A stretch of DNA of 64,000 bases. Origin: Nymphaea colorata (lineage: Eukaryota; Streptophyta; Magnoliopsida; Nymphaeales; Nymphaeaceae). The notes beneath the pieces were generated by a model. That model ran no database searches. It worked only from the letters and a program-made list of their open reading frames with translations, and had not been told where the DNA came from. Made by a program: the position numbers and the translations under genes. The stretch covers positions 13,933,868 through 13,997,867 of the forward strand of contig NC_045150.1 in assembly GCF_008831285.2 (NCBI RefSeq), given 5' to 3'. Position 1 is the stretch's first letter; every line of letters begins with the position of its first letter. This document shows positions 8,861 through 20,197 of the stretch, one piece after another.

Positions 8861-11800
8861 GGGTTGCATGTTGGAATGTGCGGGGCCTCAGTGCCCGTTA
8901 TCGGCATAGGTATCTCTCTTCTTGGATCCGTCAACATGGGCCTTCGGTGCTTATTGTGGTTGAGACCAAGATGTCTGTCATCTCTCACGCTTGTGTTCGT
9001 ACTTTGTTGCGCCAACCGTCCTTTGGGTTCCTTCCAGCTTGTGGAGCAGCTGGCGGCATCCTGCTAGCTTGGTCTCCACCCCTTACGGGGGTTGTTGTGC
9101 ATGTCGGAAGGTACTCTATCTCTGCTTCTCTCAGCGGATTCTGGCCTAATGGTCCGGTCTTGGTTACTGCGGTTTATGGCCCTTGCGTTGGGGCTTTGCG
9201 TGGGCAGCTGTGGGCTGAGCTGCATCAGGTTCACCAGCTTGCAGCTTCCCCTTGGTTTCTGGCAGGAGACTTCAACTGTTTGCTTAGCCCTGCTGACTCA
9301 TCCTCCCCTGTCACTTCTGGCCCGTCTATGTCTGCTTTTCGATCATTCGTTGATGAGTTCGGTCTTTTTGACGTGTCTTCGACTAACGGTATGTTTACTT
9401 GGTCTAATAATAGGAACCCTCCGATCCTTCGTAGGTTGGACCATATCTTCCTCTCGCCTGAGTTGTTCTCTGCTTTTCCTTCATCCTCCTTGGTTCTTGG
9501 TCTGAGGCACCTGTGTGATCATGTTCCGCTGCTCATTTCCCTTCTTCGGTGTAGGGCTGGTATCGGGCACGCCAGGTTTCGTTTTGAGATTTGGTGGCTC
9601 CGTGATGAATCCTTTGTAGCTACCGTCCCTAATTGGTGGGCTCGTGCAGTCAATGGTAGGTGGGCTGCTTTCAGGCTCTCGCGGAAGTTGCACTCCATCA
9701 GGAGGGAGGCGCTCGCCTGGAAGCGCATTTTCTGGAGCAGCAAATTTTTGGAAGTGGCCGATTGGGATGAGGAGATCATGTCCCTTCAGGCCTCTGATAA
9801 TATTTCTGCAGATCAGTCTTCCCGTCTCCTTTGTCTGCAGTGTCTTGCCCAGGAGTGGCAGATTAGGGAGTCTATCCATTGGCAGCAACGTTCTAGGCTG
9901 GATTGGCTCGCGCACAGGGACCAGAACTCTAGATTCTTCCACTTGGCCGCCTCTCAGAGGCGCCGTCAGACGTTGCTCCAGTCCATGGGTATCGGGGGCA
10001 GGATTTTTCTTGGTGATGACATCCTCCCGACCTTGAGCGCTCATTTCCAGGATTTCTACTCTAAACCTCTTCGCTTCCGTGCCACGCTGGCGGATTTTCA
10101 CCTCTCCTCTCTCTCTGTCTCTTGTGTGATCGCTCTTGAGTGGCCCTTCCAACACCAAGAGATCAAGAACGCGGTCTGAGCCCTTGGCTCTGGTAAGGCG
10201 CCCGACATTGATGGTTTCCCAGTCGAATTTTTTCGTACTTTTTGGGAGGTTTGTAGCGCGGATGTGTTTGCGTTTTGTGATGAGTTCGCCTCCAATTTTG
10301 TTTTCCTAAAGGAATTCAATCAAGTTACCTGCGTCCTGGTGCCTAAGCGCCCTAACCCTATGGACGTCACCCACTTTCGCCCGATCTCCATCCTAGGCAC
10401 GCCTTACAAGATTATTGCTAAGTTGCTCTCTTTGCAGCTTGCGCCTGTCATGCCTTCAGTCATTAACCCCTTCCAGGTTGCTTTCGTCAAGGGTCGGCGT
10501 CTGCAGGACGTGGTTGTCCTAGCCAATGAGGTTGTTCACTCCCTTTACTGTCTACGGCTACCTTCATTCATCCTGAAGTTGGACATCTCTAAGGCTTTTG
10601 ACTCGGTTAGTTGGGAGTTCCTTTCTGACCTCCTCGCCCGTCTTGCGTTTGGTCCTTCGTTTAGGCAGTGGATCATGTCGCTTGTCACTGGGACCCAGCT
10701 TGCGGTCTCCTTCAATGGGAAGTGTGGTGATTTCTTCTGTCTCGAGCGTGGCCTCCGTCAAGGTTGCCCGTTATCGCCCTTACTTTTCAATTTGGTTGCT
10801 GAGAGCTTTTCTGCGCTTTTCCATCACGCAACGGTCGTTGGCTTCCTCACACCCCATTCGCTCCCCCACTTACCGTCCTTCTCCACCCTTCAGTATGCTG
10901 ATGATTTTTTCCTGTTCGACAGTGCTTCCCGCCAGCAGATTGTGAGAACGTGGCTCATCCTTCGGGTCTTTGAGCTCATCTCAGGTCTTTCTATCAATTC
11001 CACCAAGTGTCACCTCTCCCTCATTCATGCGGATCCGACCACGGTACTTCTCGCGGAAGCTCGCTTTGGGTGTAAGGCTACTAGCCTGCCCATGGACTAT
11101 CTGGGGCTTCAGATTACGTTGTCGCCTCCTGCTCCCTCTTTTTGGGATGGGGTGGAGCATAAGCTTACGGATCGCCTTCAGTGTTGGCAGGGAAAGCTGC
11201 TTTCTCTTCCAGGTCGGATTACTCTGGCTAAGCACTGCCTTGCGTCGGTTCCTCTCCATGCTTTGTCTGTCTTTCGGCCTCCTGTGGCTGTTTTGCGTAG
11301 GTTTGATAAGCTTATTCGTAAGTTTGTTTGGGATGGTGATCGACCTTCAGATCGCCTTGCGCATTAGAATGTAGTTGTCTTTCCGCGTCTTCTTGGGGGT
11401 GCTGGGGTTACCAACCTCAGTCGGGCTTGCGAGTCTTCCATGTGTTCTTGGTGGTGGCAGTTAACAACTGAACATTCTCCCATCACCCAATTCATTAGTT
11501 CAAAATTCAACATGCCTTCCCCTAGCGTCTGGCATAGTTCTATCTCTCACACCTCCCCCTCTCACTTTTGGTCTGACATGCTTTCTGTCCTTCCTCTTTT
11601 CCTATGCCTTGCTGACCTCTCATCGTCCACGTCCCCATCCTGGCCCCTTTCACTACCTGTGAGTTCACTTTTTCTTCTTGCTACCTGGCCCCTTTCACTA
11701 CCCGTGAGTTCACTTTTTCTTCTTGCTACCTGGCCTCCTTTGGTCCTTCTGTCGCGTCACTCCTCCCCCGGTCTCTTTGGTCTCCTGGCCCATCTCCTCG

Positions 11801-12236
11801 AGCCATTGCTTTTGTCTGGCTTCTTCTGACTGGCCATATCAACACTTTTGATCACCTACAGCACCTTGACATCAGTTTGGCTAACCAGCGTCCCCTATGT
11901 CTTGTTGCGACTGAGTCTCGGGTCCACCTTTTTACTTCTTGCCATTTTTTCTCTAGTGTCCTTGCTTCTACTTGGCCTTCCCTTGTTAGTAATCTTTCAA
12001 ACCCACCATCCATTCGTCTTTTCTTCCTCTTTTGTCCTTCCCCCCACCTGACTGCTTCCTGGGGTCATGTCTGGAGGCCGTGGCTCATTTCAGCTTGGTG
12101 GCGCATTTGGGTGGAGCGCAACAACAGGGTCTTGAGGGGCACCTTCTCTTCACCAGATTCTGTGGCTCGTCTTGTGCAAGGGGATATCCAGTTCGCCATT
12201 CGGTTAAAGCGTCCCCGCCTGACTGTGGTTGGGTGA
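8857..12236 (+). pseudogene. LINE ORF2: AP-type endonuclease, reverse transcriptase, zf-RVT
   Basis: Starts MRVACWNVRGLS, the standard start of an endonuclease/exonuclease/phosphatase (EEP) domain. EEP landmarks: VETK near 8965, AGDFNC (9262-9279), LDHIFLS, and CDH (9514-9522). The RT domain follows: FRPISILGTPYKIIAK, QVAFVKGRR, LKLDISKAFDSV, GLRQGCPLSPLLFN and the catalytic YADD (10894-10905). Lesions: TGA at 10177-10179 between EEP and RT; TAG at 11365-11367 where the family has Trp (H-W-N); a register change near 11616-11640. The true frame then continues through FVWLLLTGHINTFDHLQ to WWRIWVERNNRVLRG and ends at 12236. Domain order and length are normal for plant L1-type ORF2, so only point lesions inactivate it. 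Confidence 0.93.
11641..11730 (+). repeat. 45-bp in-frame tandem duplication inside ORF2
   Basis: TGGCCCCTTTCACTACC(T/C)GTG and the bases that follow are present twice, at 11641-11685 and 11686-11730, with one mismatch. Being 15 codons it does not change the frame. It sits just after the ORF2 frameshift. Confidence 0.95.
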
Positions 12237-12402
12237 CTGTGCCATTTCGTCTTTCCTCTTATCTCCTATTTTTCTGTGCATTGTATTGTATATTTGTTCT
12301 TCCTGCTTGCGTTTTTTGCATTATTTTTGTTTTTTGCGGATTGTTTTTGTATTTAGGGGACCTCTTGTCCCCAAATTTTGTTATATATTCCCATTTTATC
12401 GG

Positions 12403-12408
12403 CTCTCT

Positions 12409-12486
<78 letters not shown>
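12403..12486. repeat. compound microsatellite (CT)n(CA)n(AT)n, LINE tail
   Basis: About 28 bp of CT, then CA, then AT repeats directly after the LINE 3' untranslated region; probably the element's simple-sequence tail. Confidence 0.9.
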
Positions 12487-12488
<2 letters not shown>

Positions 12489-12509
12489 TAATTTGTAAAT
12501 CCGAGAAAA

Positions 12510-12852
12510 CTAGGGCAGGGATTAAGCTAAAACTAAACCCCTCAAAATAGATGGTTTAGAACTTTTGCACCAACCATATTGATATGATGTAAAGAAGGCT
12601 TTAATGAAATATGCATATTAAGTTAATTATTCTTTTGAGTCAAATGGTGCTTTCATAGTAATTGAAAAATCAATTACTTTTATAACATCAAAATTTTACT
12701 AGTAGAAAAACTAATATTTTTTTGAATAACAACTTATATTAAGACTTCCTTTATGACTAATTAGTATTTACAGAAATGTTAGGATGTCCATATTTTGTTT
12801 AAATACATTTTAATGAAAAATTCAGTCGTCATATCTCTCTCTCTCTCTCTTA

Positions 12853-12931
<79 letters not shown>

Positions 12932-13285
12932 TTGAGAGAGGGAGAGGGAGAGATTAGTAGAAAGTAGATGCTTAGGTCAGGGATAACCAAACCTATTTTT
13001 TTGCTAAAAATGATTTTTATATAAAATGTAAACATATTAATATATTTATAAAATCATGCTTTGATTTAAGTTGTTTTAGGAAAATGTAGATTTTATTTAT
13101 TGTCAAAATGTTGCTGTTATGAGGGCCATTCATTTTTTTCTTATTATAAAAACATACTTGCAGCCTAACAAAGCCTAACAAATGATCAACTTAACATATG
13201 TTTTGGATCAACCTATTCTTGAGATCATATCAGTGCAATTAAATTGCAAAAAAAACATAAACATCAAGATTAAAACGCCTAGTGT
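12510..13285 (+). mobile_element. two-unit MITE, copy 1
   Basis: Unit 1 (about 12510-12830) opens TAGGGCAGGGATTAAG; unit 2 (about 12971-13285) opens TTAGGTCAGGGATAACC and closes with CATCAAGATTAAAACGCCTAG. Between them is a microsatellite (CT, AT, then GA; 12834-12950). The same order is found at 38589-39360 and, with an internal deletion, at 34327-34774. The ends are short imperfect inverted repeats (GG-CAGGGACAAAA / TTTTGTCCCTGACC). AT-rich, non-coding. Confidence 0.75.
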
Positions 13286-13289
13286 CCAC

Positions 13290-14520
13290 AAATCTCTCTC
13301 TCTCACTCTCTCTTTCAATTATCTTCAACAGGGAAGTTCTCGTGTTATGCAAAAAGGCTGTTAAAACTATTTTTACCAACTTCTTTCTGGTTCGCCAACT
13401 AGTAGCAGGATTCCCTCACAAGGTAACTTCTAGGCTCCCTACTGGGCTCGTCACCACTGCTAAATTGTTAAAAGACTTGCAACACTCTAGCAATCCCTCT
13501 AGGCACCACATTGTTTCGACGGTTGCTTAGAAAGGAAAGGCTACAGGTTTTCTTTTTTGTAAATGGACTCTAATTTGATTTGGCCTACTGTCTTGCTATT
13601 TGAGGCATTAATTTTACTATATCCATGTCACTCATCTTTTCTACCTTTCACTTTTAATCTTTTCTACGAGAACAATAAAAAAGTAACAACGTACACCTTG
13701 GGTAATAACTATAGCACTAACAGTTTCAACACTTGGATGTTAAAGTATGACATTTGGAAGTGACTCAGTTTGTAATGGAAAAGCTATTGCGATATAAAAT
13801 GTTTCAGTTCTACAATGGTAAAGTTTGTCTCAATAATTTACTTGTGAAATGGGGTTTGTGTTTCAAACCCACTTTGAGGGCATGTAGACGACATCGAAAC
13901 TGGGTTTATAGGTGTTTTGGAACCCCCTAAAAATGATTAATGGGCGTTTTGATGACGCCCTCAAGAACATAGTTTTGTAGAAACTAGCTCTTGCGAAAGG
14001 TAAGTTTTTTAATAAGTTTTTAAGAACTAGCTCTTTATTGGGTAACACACCTAAAACACATTTTCTTTTTTGTTTTGAATAACTTAGGGAAAAGTGGCTA
14101 TTTGGTCGTTCACTCTTCGTTTGAAAGCGGCTCTTATCAAAAATATGTTTTCTTAAGCTCAAGTGTCATCCAAACACTTCCGTGGATTTTTCATCCAAAA
14201 CATTGCGCTCATCCATATTGTGAGGGAATGATGGTAGTTGAGCAAAATGGAAGGAAGAGGTTGTTTGTGTTTGAGAAAGATCGGGAGCCAAAAAAATGAG
14301 GAGAAGTTTAGATTGTCAACAATGTTACTCAACTGCATGTTGAAGAGAAGAAACCATGTTGTTGAGGTGACAGAGACAAAACATACATGTTTGAGGTAAT
14401 GTACTGGTTGCAATCTCGATGTCCTTGAAGGAAATGAATGATGTACTGCAGGGCCGTGAACCAAGGTAAATCCAAATTCCTCTTCCACAGTGAAGAAAAA
14501 AATGAATTTCATGCATAGTT
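13290..14520. other. no assignable gene
   Basis: AT-rich. A short open frame at about 13340-13530 (including RQLVAGFPHKVTSRLP) and minus-strand frames at 13863-14512 look like chance or unrecognised fragments; no motif or exon structure supports them. Confidence 0.35.
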
Positions 14521-14523
14521 GCC

Positions 14524-14650
14524 TGACTCAACGAGCTCGGAAATCGCCCGAGTCAATATGTATAGTTAGAAAACCTGGCCCCGAGTCAAGGTTGACTCGA
14601 CTAGCTTTTGACTCGGCCTGACTCCCTGCTTGACTCACCCTTGACTCAGT
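14524..14650. promoter_or_regulatory. cluster of eight TGACTC/GAGTCA words
   Basis: Within about 127 bp the word TGACTC (either strand) occurs eight times, including TGACTCA at 14524-14530 and further copies between 14550 and 14650. TGA(G/C)TCA is the known GCN4-like site of plant bZIP factors. No gene start is seen next to it, so it may equally be a degenerate short repeat. Confidence 0.3.
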
Positions 14651-16388
14651 CTTGTTAAGCAAAAAGGCTGTTAAATCCTGTTAATAAACATTGTTGATCC
14701 GTGTTAAACAACAAAAAAGTTATTTTTTTATATAGGTGTCTTATAATCATTTAGTTATGCCCCATGAGAAATGAAAATTTTTACAACAATGTCCCTTAGC
14801 CAAAAAAATTCTCGCTACGCCATGCCATGGCTTTGACCTCACATGTTAAAGCATCATGAAGCTGAATAGTGGGACTACGAACATAGTCTACGCAACCAAA
14901 CATTTATAGTTGAGTCACACTTTTTTGTGAAAGTATAATATCAGTGTCAATATTATGTTAAAACTTCAAGGATGTTAAAACTTGAAGTCAGCATTTGAAG
15001 TATGGTTTTTTTTCATCGTGCTTGAATTGGCACACTATGAGAACTGAACAATTTGGCCTAGTTACCATGAAATATCTGGAGGCATTGTTAATTTTAGCAA
15101 ATTTCCTGCCTTCGATGTAAACAAAATTCTTATGCTACAGAAAATGTACCGTGATGTTTCATAACTGGTCCCATATGTGTAGAGTATTATCAAGTGTAAA
15201 TTTGCCCTTGGTTTAGGAATACCCATGTATGTCACATTGCAACTTCTAACCGCAAAAAGTATTTGAACTTGCCAAGACCTTAAGTTGAACTTGAGAGTGC
15301 AAATATGATTTCAAACATATAATTCATCGACCATAGTTGTTTGCAGTGATCGTATAATTGTTAGTGTATACATGTAGAATGGTGATTTGTCCATTAATTC
15401 TCTAAATGTACACAGTATAACTTAGAAGTAAGATCATGGTCCGAAGCTAGTCGAGGCAATACAAGGTCATGGGCATGCAATTTCTCCCGAGTGTGTGGGG
15501 GAACACAATTTCATAAAACATGTGAGTTATGAAATATTTTATATTTTTTTAAGATCACATATCTATGGTTATGTTGACCATATAAATATCGGATAAACAA
15601 ACATTAGTTAACACAAGAAGATAATTTTCTGAAGGTTTACGTCATGGACAAGATAAATAATCAAGAGCTCTTAAATCTATACTTTGGTAGATGCCTAAAG
15701 CCTTTTCACACCCAAAATACACATGCAAATGTAACTAATGAAATGTGCAACTATAATAATATACAGGAAGTTTTGTCATAAAATCTTAAATAAAGCTTCC
15801 GCAACTTCGGGAAGATGCCTATGCTTCCATAAGTGAGGAATAAATGCGAAAAATTAACTCTGAAATAAAATTTGGAATGATAGAACATAAGATTTTCAGG
15901 AAAGACAACATTGAACATCTCAAGTCTGAAAAAGCAGTTAAAGAAAAAAGTTATTTTACATTTGGTGGCAGAAGATGGGACAGATACTCTTCATGTAGTG
16001 GAAAAGAAAATTAAACTTAGGGCGACATGATTATTTTTCCTTCAAAAAAATATGGTGTCGTTAAATCAGGCGCAGCAATTTAACGTTAAAAACTAAAATA
16101 CTTCCGTTAATGGTAGGGCGGTTTCGAAGTTGGGAGTGAGGACTGAGGAGTGATCACATAAAGAGAAAAGGTATTCACAGTTTTCACAGGAAAGGAAATA
16201 ATCAGAACCGTCCACGTCATCAAGATGGGCGGTGGACATGCAGAGCCAGTTCTCCCCATTCATTTGGGACATTTTTACCCTCAAATGGTCAAATTCCTTC
16301 CCCACTAAAGCGGACCCTACGTGAGATGAAAAGAGACAAAAGAGCATTTTCTGTAAATAACGCGGTATAAATAATCATTGGCCTGCTC
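14651..16388. other. no feature seen
   Basis: AT-rich intergenic sequence without a supported gene, RNA or repeat. The last 300 bp become slightly richer in GC and could hold the promoter of the candidate gene starting at 16389. Confidence 0.4.
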
Positions 16389-17555
16389 ATGCCTCCATTT
16401 CCGACTCTCTCCGAGAGGGAGAGGAAGCGGAGATGGTGGACGCAAAAGGGAAGGGCAAGGAGATTGCCGTCCGGCAATAGGAAGTCCTCACGCCCTCCCG
16501 ACGACCAAGCATTTGGCTCTCAAAAACACAGGCAATCCGGGGCGCTGCAATTCTTCGATCACATTGCCAACGATACGAAGATTATGATAGCAATTCTGGT
16601 AAAATCTACTGTTGTTCTTGTCATTTATACATGTAATGGGAGAAACCCTAGTTGCTTTGTGGTTCTAGTTTGATGAACGTGGTGCTGCATTTAGCTTATT
16701 TTCATTTTTGGTGTGTGGGTCTGCTTTTCTCTTTGCGGAACTAATGGGTAATGCTTTTATTGTTATGTCGTTGGTGCTATGAGAGGTTAGAAGCGATAGA
16801 AGCGACTCATTGTTCGTTTCTTTCTGCATGTCCTATTCGTTTTGGATAAGCAGCCGTTTATTTAGCGCCAGGGGGTGGCATTGGAGGTTTCCCGTTCATA
16901 GATACCGAAGTGGGTGACACTTCTACTTGATATACAGATTCTGTTTACGGTTAGGGTTCTAGTTTCATGGTTACTTTTGCTTCAAAGAAAGCTGGAATTC
17001 ACTACAACTGCCGTCTAGTTGGTGGAAACTCTGAAGTGTAGATGGAGGTCCTGCCACGTGTTCCTGTTAGGGCTTTCAAGTAGAAGTGTGCTTTTCTCTG
17101 TACTAGATGGGGAAATGGGAAGAGAGCTTCATTAATTCGTCGCTTAACGTAAGCCAACAACTGGAAATGGTTTCACGCGGTCTGCCATGGTTAATGTGTA
17201 CCTTCTAACCATATGGGATCAATGGGAATGATCAGTTTGCAGAATGGGCTAATCTTCATAAAATGATCAGTTTGATATGGTAGATCCGTAACTTAGCTTC
17301 TTAGCAGGGAAGAGGCTTCATGCAAATGAATAATCTCAGAGGAATGGGAGGCGGTTATGGAACACACAGTTAAGCTCGTTCGCTTTCTTGACCTTTCATT
17401 TTTCAAACAGCATCATTCCTGATTATTCTTTTCTTGCTTTTACTGAGATTTTCTTTTTGAAGCTCTTGTGCTGTTAGATTTTTGAGGACTTCATGCCTGA
17501 AGGCCATGTTGATTTAAAGCAGTTGAAGCAGAACAAAGAGTGGAAACACAGTTAA
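16389..17555 (+). CDS. possible small two-exon gene, unidentified
   Basis: Exon 1 runs from ATG 16389 to 16598 (70 codons) and ends at a canonical donor (ATTCTG|GTAAAAT). It includes a basic N-terminal part and SGALQFFDHIANDTKIMIAI. A second piece, 17478-17555, follows a CTGTTAG acceptor, reads IFEDFMPEGHVDLKQLKQNK and stops with TAA. Both junctions are phase 0, so they splice to a 95-residue protein; extra exons between them are possible. An alternative N-terminus, MVDAKGKGKEIAVRQ (16433), runs into a stop, so a frameshift near 16480 is possible. I do not recognise the family. It could be the 5' end of the MOM1-like locus that follows or a separate gene. Confidence 0.3.
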
Positions 17556-18420
17556 AATACATAAGCTGAACATTTTTTGTGTAAACTGTGCTTGTAAATT
17601 TATCTTAAGATTAATTTAGTGCGAAGGCATTTTAAGTTGGTAATTTTCAACTTTAAATGTGTTTTCTGAGTTATAAAAAACCAATGGCTCTTATAACACC
17701 AGTAAATGATGGTAAAAATTTTTCAATAAAATCAATTTTAACTAAAATATGTTTTCTAATAGATAAGCCATGATAAACACATTCACATATCCAAATTGAA
17801 TTAAAGATAAGTTTAAGTATATAACTTGGGCTGCCTGTTTTTTGTCGCTGATCTAATTTGTTTGAGAGGTACCAATTATATATGTATTTATGTATGTGTG
17901 TGTGTGTTCTAGAATATGATTACACCCTATTAGTGCTAATTATGCACTAACTTGGATATACTTAGAAGGAAATGTCAACTCAATTGGAAATTGCAAACCC
18001 ATAAAAGTGAATAACTAGTCAATTTTTTGCAAAGCTAGTTTTGGTCTGCTTGTTTGTATGCCTCCCTATGATATCAATCAGATGTTGCTTCATAGTCGAG
18101 ATCATAGTCACAAATAACATCTTAGAGTTCTAACGGCGAGTTTTTTCTTGGGTATAATACGGTGGGCTTGAAAAATACTGGAACAAATGGTATTTTTTAA
18201 ATTAAAACAATTAAAAATAGGAAAAAATAAAATAAGTGAGAAATAATGCCACAAACATCAAAAGATAAGTAGATTTGCAACAAATAAAAAATAGAAAATG
18301 AAAAAAAAAACTGTGACATTAAAAAATGAAAAAATGAAAAAAAAGAGTAAAGAATGCGTTTTATTTTCTTGGCATTTTATTTAAAAGACATTTTATTTTC
18401 TCACATTATGATATGAAGTT
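17556..18420. other. no feature seen
   Basis: AT-rich, ending in an A-rich run (18290-18350). No gene evidence. Confidence 0.4.
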
Positions 18421-18842
18421 ATGAACAACAACAAAAAGATCATTGTTCATTCTTGAAAGTTGAAACAAACAATGGAACATATAAACAGATACAGGACACA
18501 ATGAGTTACCAAAAAATATGTTATCCCTATGAGAATCTTGATCTCTACAAGCAAACGCACTCTGGAAAAAATCAATTACTTCATGAGAATTAGACGCCCA
18601 ACCTTTGCAGTGCTTTGACAACACATAGCTCTCTTCACTTACTGATGAATGTGGGTCACCTTTAGCATTTTGAATATCAACTTACAGTCTGCACTTTCAC
18701 TGTCATTCTGAAGACTAATTTCTGTCACTGGGATGGACTTCACTATAATTTTACCACTGCGTAATCTGCAAAAATTTCCATTTTCCTCATCTCCCTTAAC
18801 ATAATTGCCTCCAGGGTCCATGTTCCCGTGACCGACATTTGC
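18421..18842 (-). repeat. left arm of a 422-bp inverted duplication (exon-derived)
   Basis: Reverse complement of 19390-19810, roughly nine bases in ten identical by eye over the full length with nearly equal arm sizes. On the minus strand it reads NYVKGDEENGNFCRLRSGKI and then KSIPVTEISLQNDSESADCK, the same peptide as the right arm. Spacer to the right arm is 547 bp and contains paired GT and CA microsatellites (about 19102-19142 and 19212-19230). Transcription across both arms would give a long hairpin. Confidence 0.9.
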
Positions 18843-19389
18843 AAAGAGAAAATAACGTGTTTTTTGTGACTATGGTCCAAAGTGCTAGTGGCAGCTAGGT
18901 ATGTGCAAAACAGTAAATGATAGGGGAGAAGGACAGGAGGAGGACTAAGGATAAGAAGAAAAACGTAATAAAATTTTAAAATAAAAGTAGAAAAAGGAGG
19001 AAAAAGAACAAACTTTACGGCATTGCCTAGGTGGCCCAGACTAGTTGGAAATGTGGCTACCTAGTGCCCAAGCAGGTGGCACAACACACTTTTGATTGTT
19101 GTGCATGTGTGTGTGTGTGTGTGTGTGAGAGGGAGAGAGAGAGTGCCACCCACCATGCATCCCTTCTTGAGCAAAGGGAACAGACACAGCTCTCTCACTC
19201 CCTATCTCGTGCACACACACACACACATGTGTTTGTCTATGTTATCCGTTTTCCATTGCTATGAGCTTTTAATCACATTTCATTAGAAGATGGGATGTTA
19301 GCTTGTCTCCAATTGCTGGTATAGGTCAATCTTCTCACATGATCAGAGATGGGTGTAATGAAAGTGTTGCTTATGATGAAGTGAAGAGT

Positions 19390-19810
19390 GCAAATGTCGG
19401 TCACGGGAACATGGCCCCTGCAGGCAGTTATGTTAAGGGAGATGAGGAAAATGGAAATTTTTGCAGATTACGCAGTGGTAAAATTATAATGAAGTCCATC
19501 CCAGTGACAGAAAATAGTCTTTAGAATGACAGTGAAAGTGCAGAACTGTAAGCTGGTATTCATAATGCTAAAGGTGACCCACATCCATCAGTAAGTGAAG
19601 AGAGCTATGTGTTGTCAGAACACTGCAAAGGTTGGGCGTCTATTCTCAGGAAGTTATTGATTTCTCCCAGAGTGTGTTTGCTTGTAGAGATCAAGACTCT
19701 CATAGGGATAACATATTTTTTGGTAACTCATTGTGTACAACATATGTTTATAGGTTCCACTATTTGTTTCAACTTTCAAGAATGAACATTGATTTTTTTT
19801 ATGTTGTTCA
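19390..19810 (+). repeat. right arm of the inverted duplication
   Basis: Plus-strand partner of 18421-18842, reading SYVKGDEENGNFCRLRSGKI, then a stop at the end of VTENSL, and VSEESYVLSEHCKGWAS in another register. The right arm runs directly into exon-like sequence of the downstream locus (acceptor CAG at 19809-19811), so this arm is probably the original and the left arm the inverted copy. Confidence 0.85.
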
Positions 19811-19811
19811 G

Positions 19812-20197
19812 ATCATAAGCTTCCACGAATCCATCTTCAAATGGCTCTCCCCTGTGAGAATGATAAAATACCAAGCATAGGCATCATGGAAAGTCCTGAG
19901 AGAAATTCACTTGTTGATGAGGCACAATATGATGGTAAATATCTTGCTATTCACATGGTTTAGCTTTTTTAATCATGATTCAAAGTCTCTCTGATGTCTT
20001 TACAGATGCAGTCCTTTCAAATTCTACTGGTGCGGAAGCTAAAAATTCTGGTGAGAGGTCCCAAATTGTTGCTGCTGATTCACATAGTTCCCAGACGAAT
20101 AAGAACTTATTAGACTCTCATACTTCAAAGGGAGGCTTAGATGCCATGCTGAGTCCTCAGAGGGATTCAACTCAGGCAGATTTGCAGTTATATGATG
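19812..20197 (+). CDS. two symmetric phase-1 exons of the MOM1-like locus
   Basis: Exon 19812-19934 (123 bp) and exon 20006-20197 (192 bp) have AG acceptors and GT donors, and both start and end in phase 1. They carry similar modules: SPERNSLVDEAQYD in the first and SPQRDSTQADLQLYD in the second; NSGERSQIVAADSHSS in the second resembles HSGEKSHIAAAS just downstream (about 20320). This looks like exon tandem duplication in a low-complexity Ser/Asp/Glu-rich linker. Confidence 0.5.

Larger units (their letters stand above)
6190..12486 (+). mobile_element. L1-type LINE retrotransposon, nearly full length, inactive
   Basis: Order along the plus strand: CT microsatellite, GC-rich tandem 5' units (6223-6838), ORF1-like region (about 7087-8860), ORF2 with endonuclease, reverse transcriptase and zf-RVT-like C-terminus (8857-12236), a T-rich 3' untranslated region and a (CT)n(CA)n(AT)n tail. 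The whole block is far more GC-rich than the flanks, which fits a recent or GC-rich lineage insertion. ORF2 carries two in-frame stops and one frameshift, so the copy is not autonomous. A second, 5'-truncated copy of the same family is at 63130-64000. I could not define a convincing target-site duplication because both ends abut microsatellites. Confidence 0.9.

Noticed and set aside
7459-11259. Minus-strand open frames within the LINE (for example 7832-8380 and 9481-10158).
   Set aside because: Antisense shadows of ORF1/ORF2; translations are Arg/Thr-rich with no motif.
6160-12500. Target-site duplication for the LINE (TATGGTA at 6171 and TATGGTA at 12483).
   Set aside because: Short, AT-rich and beside microsatellites; match could be chance.
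16093-16347. Minus-strand frame of 84 residues upstream of the 16.4-kb candidate gene.
   Set aside because: No motif or splice signals; likely chance in the promoter region.
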